Origin: Betaproteobacteria bacterium
Lineage (GTDB): Bacteria > Pseudomonadota > Gammaproteobacteria > Burkholderiales > SG8-39
Reading direction: 5' to 3'
Length of the DNA stretch: 10,440 nucleotides
Assembly (NCBI GenBank): GCA_005884335.1
Contig: VBCJ01000037.1
Coordinates: 1-10,440, forward strand
The notes under the pieces were generated by a model, which had not been told where the DNA came from, ran no database searches, and saw only the letters and a list, made by a program, of their open reading frames with translations. Within the stretch, counting starts at the first letter, position 1; each line of letters starts with the position of its first letter. The position numbers and the translations under genes were made by a program. Shown piece after piece: positions 6,876 through 10,440 of the stretch.

Positions 6876-8317
6876 ACCACGCCGAGATTCTGGTCTTCAC
6901 GCCGACTTACAACGAGTCCGATAACATTCGCTCGCTTATCGAGCAGATATTCGAGCTCGGCTTGCCGGTCGACGTTCTTGTAGTCGACGACAATTCGCCC
7001 GACGGTACCGGCGACATCGTATCCGGGATGATGCCGAGCCACCCCAATCTGAAATTGTTAAAACGAGAACGCAAGGAAGGCATTGGAAGCGCCCATCTTT
7101 CGGCTCTTCGGCACGCCAAGTCCGAAGGTTATAGCGTGTTCATCAGCCTGGATGCAGATTTTTCCCACAAACCCCAGGACATTCCAAGACTACTCGAGCT
7201 CAAGGACACACACGATGTCGTTGTGGGATCGAGGTTCCAGCGCGAAAGCAGCTTGCGGGAATGGAATCTGTTTCGGCGATTTCTGACCCATTTGGGGCAT
7301 TTCTTGACCAAGGCGCTGCTACAGCTGCCATACGATGCCAGCGGCGGGCTTCGCCTCTACCGTCTGGATCGCATTCCGACCACATTGATTGACCGTATCG
7401 AGAGTCGTGACTACGAGTTTTTTTTCGAAAGCCTCGCCCTCTTGCATATGACTGGATTCAAAATTGGAGAATTGCCGGTCGATTTGCCGGCACGTACCTA
7501 CGGCCATTCCAAGATTAGGGCGAGCCACATGGTGCGCGGGCTGCTGCGCCTTTTTCGGCTCGCATGGAAGCTGGCGATGACCCGCCACAGATCGAGGGGA
7601 AATAGCAAGACCAAAAAGGACGCGGATCCCGAAATCATGCGCGAGATGTGGGACAAGTACTGGGATGGTCATAGACAAGAGGTCGAAAAGTCCACCTATG
7701 ACATCGTCGCCAGTTTCTATCGAAACTACTTGATAAAACCCACTCTCAATCACTTCATCAGGAGAACCTTTGCCCCTCACGCAGAACTTGTCCACGCGGG
7801 TTGCGGCGGCGGCGAAGTCGATACAGACGTTGTACGCTACGCAAAGGTGACGGCTGTCGACATCTCGCCCAACGCGGTCGCCAAGTATCTAGCCAGTCAC
7901 GGTGCGCAAGCCGAATGTCTGGTTATGGACATTTTCCACCTGTCACGTCTTGGGCGCCGATTCGACGGACTTTACAACCTCGGCGTGATGGAACATTTTG
8001 AAGAAGACCAAATACGGCAAGCCCTTGCCGAATTCAACAGGACACTCAAACCCGGCGGGCGCTTGCTGCTTTTCTGGCCCCCCGTCTACGGACTATCGGT
8101 TATTGCCCTGAAGATAATTCACTTTGTTCTAAATCGAGTACTGCGCCGCAATGTCCAGCTTCACCCGCCCGAGCCGAGCAAGGTGCGGTCTCGAAGACAA
8201 ATTCAAAAGCTTCTGGGCGAATCCGACTTTGAACTGGAGACCTTTTCCTTTGGGATAAGGGACGCCTTCACTTACGCGATCATAGTTGCGGCGAAACGAC
8301 CCACCCCAAACCCTTGA
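6872..8317 (+). CDS. Fusion of GT2 glycosyltransferase (polyprenyl-phosphate mannose synthase-like) and SAM methyltransferase
   Basis: 481 residues in two domains. Residues 1 to about 240 are a GT-A glycosyltransferase of family 2 closest to dolichol-phosphate mannose synthases: FTPTYNESDNI (9-19), VVDDNSPDGTGD (37-48), the DxD motif in SLDADFSHKP (92-101), VVGSRF (117-122), and ASGGLRLYR near 156-164. It lacks the C-terminal membrane spans of some bacterial homologs. A basic linker (about 236-250) leads to a class I methyltransferase (about 255-481): motif I HAGCGGGEVD (308-317), VDISPNAV (329-336), YNLGVMEHFEED (368-379) and LKPGGRLLLFWPP (392-404). No stop or frame break separates the parts. 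The GT half would move a sugar from a nucleotide donor to a lipid phosphate or glycan; the methyltransferase may then cap or modify that product. Base composition is lower in G+C than in genes to the left. The ATG overlaps the flippase stop by ATGA. Confidence 0.88.
   Translation: MNHAEILVFTPTYNESDNIRSLIEQIFELGLPVDVLVVDDNSPDGTGDIVSGMMPSHPNLKLLKRERKEGIGSAHLSALRHAKSEGYSVFISLDADFSHKPQDIPRLLELKDTHDVVVGSRFQRESSLREWNLFRRFLTHLGHFLTKALLQLPYDASGGLRLYRLDRIPTTLIDRIESRDYEFFFESLALLHMTGFKIGELPVDLPARTYGHSKIRASHMVRGLLRLFRLAWKLAMTRHRSRGNSKTKKDADPEIMREMWDKYWDGHRQEVEKSTYDIVASFYRNYLIKPTLNHFIRRTFAPHAELVHAGCGGGEVDTDVVRYAKVTAVDISPNAVAKYLASHGAQAECLVMDIFHLSRLGRRFDGLYNLGVMEHFEEDQIRQALAEFNRTLKPGGRLLLFWPPVYGLSVIALKIIHFVLNRVLRRNVQLHPPEPSKVRSRRQIQKLLGESDFELETFSFGIRDAFTYAIIVAAKRPTPNP
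7418..7425 (+). repeat. T8 homopolymer tract inside the GT2 domain
   Basis: Eight T residues in a row encode part of EFFFE near residues 182-186. Slippage here would break the glycosyltransferase early. The gene is in frame as given. Two G7 tracts lie in the NUDIX (4983-4989) and flippase (6170-6176) genes. Confidence 0.6.
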
Positions 8318-8351
8318 TCTCCGACACCCACAAAATCACCGCTCGAGCAAG

Positions 8352-8367
8352 ATCCGAAGCGCCGGAT
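8352..8367. terminator. Small hairpin between convergent genes, possible weak terminator
   Basis: ATCCG and CGGAT form a five-pair stem with a six-base loop, extendable by one G-T pair at the base. It is in the 57-base gap between the stops of the convergent genes at 8317 and 8375, where a bidirectional terminator would be expected. No T-run follows on either strand, so a classical intrinsic terminator is doubtful. Confidence 0.2.
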
Positions 8368-8374
8368 TAGAGAT

Positions 8375-10051
8375 TCACAGCTTAGAGGCGCTGAATGAAA
8401 AGTGCATTTCGAACAATTCGTTCAGTCGTTGTGGCGACAAGCATTTCAGATACAGATATTCAAGTGCCATTCTGACCATAGCCGGCTGCTTCAATGGGTG
8501 TACATCTCCGCGTTCATCGGAATCCCTGACAAACTTGGGGGCGTCGAACCTGCGGCCGGGGGCCTGAATCGTGACCAGATACTGAGACCCCGGCTGGACT
8601 TGGGGCGCAAAACTGTATCTTATCGTCGTTTTTTCCAGCGCTTCTTCGATTTCACCGGCAGTCAATGACCGGCCGTCGGAAGCACTCCAGTTGTCCAGAA
8701 TCGCAAGAATGCGGCTGTCGGGCCAGATTGACTTGATCATGCAGGACAGGTACGCCGGCCAGTACATGGTCGCCTTCCGGTCAAACGGGTAATCGATCCA
8801 ATGAGAATCGCGAATCTTGATCACGGACACCGAGCTAAGCTGAGGATTTGCCGCGAGCCACCGGATCAAGGCTTTGTCCTTGACCGACGCGGCGATGTAA
8901 AGAAGGTGGATTTTAACGATGTAGAGCGCATTGGCGAACAGAATAAGTGGGAGCAATACGACTCCAAACGAGTTTGGGAAAAGCTGCAACCACCCGAAAA
9001 CAATGAGCGCATAGGGCAGGTGGAACAGCATGAAGTTTTTCGAGCCCCATCCCCCTTCCCAAGAACCCTGTCCGACAAGCATGAAGGGTGAAGCCCCTAG
9101 AAGCATGAGCCCGTAGCCGGTCGCCAGAACCTGCAATGCCGTTAGCGCTGGCATTGCCGAGAGATCTTTGGAGAAATTGAACGTCAACAAGCCCAGAAAG
9201 ATGCATGAAAATATGAGCGAGGAGTTTTTCGATCTCACGAGCTCGAGGATCGGCTTGATCATGGGAACATCGATCCCGTACCTGAGCGCTCGCAGCCCGA
9301 CTTGCAGAATGGAAAACGGTGCCAGTCGTATTCTGTTGTAATTCTTGTAATAGCCGTGACGCGGGAACCACCTCTCCTTCATGAACCAATATGCGAACGG
9401 CAGCACAGCCAGCAACGTGACCTTCACATATTCATGCATGCCGAACCCGCCTGAGGATCTCGTGTGTACGAGCCACACGTAGAGAAGAAGGAATCCCCAG
9501 AAAAACACCAGCGTCGAATTGGCGGTGAAAGACGCGAACAAGAGAACCAACGAGATGGAAAAGCCAATGTTGCCGGCCAGGTTTGGTTGGCCAATGGTCG
9601 TCGTTGCGAAGAGACAGCCTGCATAGAAAATGGCAATCTTGAAGGTATATTGAAGGGTCACTACGCCATCGAATGTAACGGCATACGCGGGATACGAAAG
9701 CAGCAGCAGGGAGATTGCCGTCGCCTGCAGCGGGTTGAATGCATTCGTGTGCACTCCGATCAGGAAAACGCAGACGGCCGTGATCAGGATCGAGGCCAGC
9801 GAAATCGCCCGATACGCCAGATGGCGCCTTGGAAGTCGGCCCACTATCCGGTGCTCGAAGTAGAGATTCGGCATGCCGACTTCCCAGTAAAATCGGCGCA
9901 TGGATTTCCTGTCCTTGTACTGCTGCCACAGGTCGACCAACCAGCCGTCCCAATACAGCCCATCGTTGAAGAGAATTATTCCGTGGGCCAAGAATCCATA
10001 CCCAAGGATCAGGACTATCCACGGCATGGAATTGCTGACGGTTTCTATCAT
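8375..10051 (-). CDS. Large polytopic membrane protein of unknown function, possibly GT-C glycosyltransferase-like
   Basis: 558 residues from ATG 10051; the frame is open further upstream but that part is arginine-rich shadow sequence overlapping the preceding gene. Hydrophobic spans are visible at about residues 9-27, 82-101, 108-127, 134-153, 160-197 (two), 208-226, 274-291, 303-321 and 343-380 (two), giving some ten or eleven spans, followed by a soluble tail of about 175 residues. The first non-membrane loop after span 1 contains FNDGLYWDGWLVD (28-40); acidic residues at this place are typical of GT-C glycosyltransferases that use lipid-linked sugars, but I cannot assign a family. The protein could instead be a polymerase or ligase of the polysaccharide pathway. 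It lies 14 bases after the methyltransferase-like gene at 10066-10440 on the same strand and converges on the GT2 fusion. G+C is low (24/60 in 8401-8460). Confidence 0.8.
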   Translation of the reverse strand: MIETVSNSMPWIVLILGYGFLAHGIILFNDGLYWDGWLVDLWQQYKDRKSMRRFYWEVGMPNLYFEHRIVGRLPRRHLAYRAISLASILITAVCVFLIGVHTNAFNPLQATAISLLLLSYPAYAVTFDGVVTLQYTFKIAIFYAGCLFATTTIGQPNLAGNIGFSISLVLLFASFTANSTLVFFWGFLLLYVWLVHTRSSGGFGMHEYVKVTLLAVLPFAYWFMKERWFPRHGYYKNYNRIRLAPFSILQVGLRALRYGIDVPMIKPILELVRSKNSSLIFSCIFLGLLTFNFSKDLSAMPALTALQVLATGYGLMLLGASPFMLVGQGSWEGGWGSKNFMLFHLPYALIVFGWLQLFPNSFGVVLLPLILFANALYIVKIHLLYIAASVKDKALIRWLAANPQLSSVSVIKIRDSHWIDYPFDRKATMYWPAYLSCMIKSIWPDSRILAILDNWSASDGRSLTAGEIEEALEKTTIRYSFAPQVQPGSQYLVTIQAPGRRFDAPKFVRDSDERGDVHPLKQPAMVRMALEYLYLKCLSPQRLNELFEMHFSFSASKL

Positions 10052-10065
10052 TCGGTCCGTTGGAT

Positions 10066-10440
10066 TCAGTCGTACGCCGACCTTGCCGGCGGCACGGCGA
10101 ATCTTACAGGCAACTCCGCCAGGCGTCGGCTGATTGCGCTGGATACTTCGCGCACGAATGCAAGATAGACCACCGCCCCCGGAGAAACCTGCGCCGGCCT
10201 GAGGATCGGCCGGCCAAGGTGCGAACGGCCGTCTCTCGCGGGATCTTCGTCGACGAAGAACTCCACGACATCGCCCAGCCCGCTTGCCAGCCACGTCGCG
10301 GCGACCGAAGTCCCGAAGATGCCAAACCGGCCGCTACGGGCAGATTCGCGGGCATGACCGAGCATGCTTCGCAGCCACGCGACGTCGCCTTCGATCCTGG
10401 ACATCGCCTCACCAGGATCGTCCTGCACAGGTTCCGGCAG
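10066..10440 (-). CDS. C-terminal part of a protein resembling sugar C-methyltransferases (partial)
   Basis: The gene runs in from beyond the right edge on the minus strand; about 124 residues are visible up to the TGA (10068-10066). The core is a Rossmann-like half-domain: GRFGIFGTSVAATWLASGLG, then VVEFFVDEDPARDGRSHLG, then RPILRPAQVSPGAVVYLAF. This order (nucleotide-like GxxG strand, an FVDxxxxxxG strand and a conserved P-I segment) resembles the C-terminal domain found after the SAM domain in sugar C-methyltransferases. The SAM-binding part would lie outside the window, so methyltransferase activity is an inference. A GTG at 10428 could serve as a start but the frame stays open to the window end and the fold would be incomplete, so the gene is more likely truncated by the edge. 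Composition is again GC-rich, unlike the membrane-protein gene that follows 14 bases later. Confidence 0.6.
   Translation of the reverse strand: MPEPVQDDPGEAMSRIEGDVAWLRSMLGHARESARSGRFGIFGTSVAATWLASGLGDVVEFFVDEDPARDGRSHLGRPILRPAQVSPGAVVYLAFVREVSSAISRRLAELPVRFAVPPARSAYD

Noticed and set aside
9464..10168. Plus-strand open frame opposite the membrane protein
   Set aside because: Its translation is highly charged and Gln/Arg-rich without recognisable motifs, while the minus strand encodes clear membrane spans over the same bases.
10052..10294. N-terminal extension of the minus-strand membrane protein
   Set aside because: The 81 residues are Arg- and Gly-rich, without a membrane-protein character, and overlap the preceding gene's conserved Rossmann-like domain.
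1..10440. tRNA or rRNA genes, CRISPR arrays, insertion sequences or attachment sites
   Set aside because: No spaced direct repeats, transposase motifs or RNA gene signatures were seen, and almost all bases are taken up by protein-coding genes.

Overview
The window is a GC-rich bacterial chromosome segment carrying a surface-polysaccharide or nucleotide-sugar gene cluster. Codon use, ATGA/GTGA gene junctions and protein style suggest a proteobacterium, perhaps a betaproteobacterium, but no marker gene is present to settle this. All but about 60 bases is coding, and no gene-free stretch exceeds 60 bases.

Left part (1-4760, + strand, high GC): six tightly packed or overlapping genes. In order they are the 3' end of a UDP-glucose/GDP-mannose-dehydrogenase-family gene whose usual catalytic Cys position is Asn; a broken NAD-dependent sugar epimerase/reductase that has lost the segment with its YxxxK motif and changes frame; a class I SAM methyltransferase; an intact extended SDR resembling nucleotide-sugar 4,6-dehydratases; and the two halves of a split transketolase. 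Read together (inference), these look like a route that makes a keto-sugar nucleotide and then modifies it by two-carbon ketol transfer and methylation.

Middle part (4776-8317, + strand): a NUDIX hydrolase, a Wzx-like polysaccharide flippase with many membrane segments, and a two-domain protein joining a dolichol-phosphate-mannose-synthase-like GT2 glycosyltransferase to a C-terminal SAM methyltransferase. These would transfer, export and decorate the glycan.

Right part (8375-10440, - strand): a convergent pair transcribed from the right. It contains the 3' end of a gene whose product ends in a Rossmann-like domain resembling the C-terminal domain of sugar C-methyltransferases, followed after 14 bases by a large polytopic membrane protein that I do not recognise, possibly a GT-C-type glycosyltransferase or a polymerase. 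Base composition falls from the left part to the GT2 and membrane-protein genes (44/60 G+C in 1081-1140; 24/60 in 8401-8460) and rises again near the right edge. This fits a mosaic cluster assembled by transfer.
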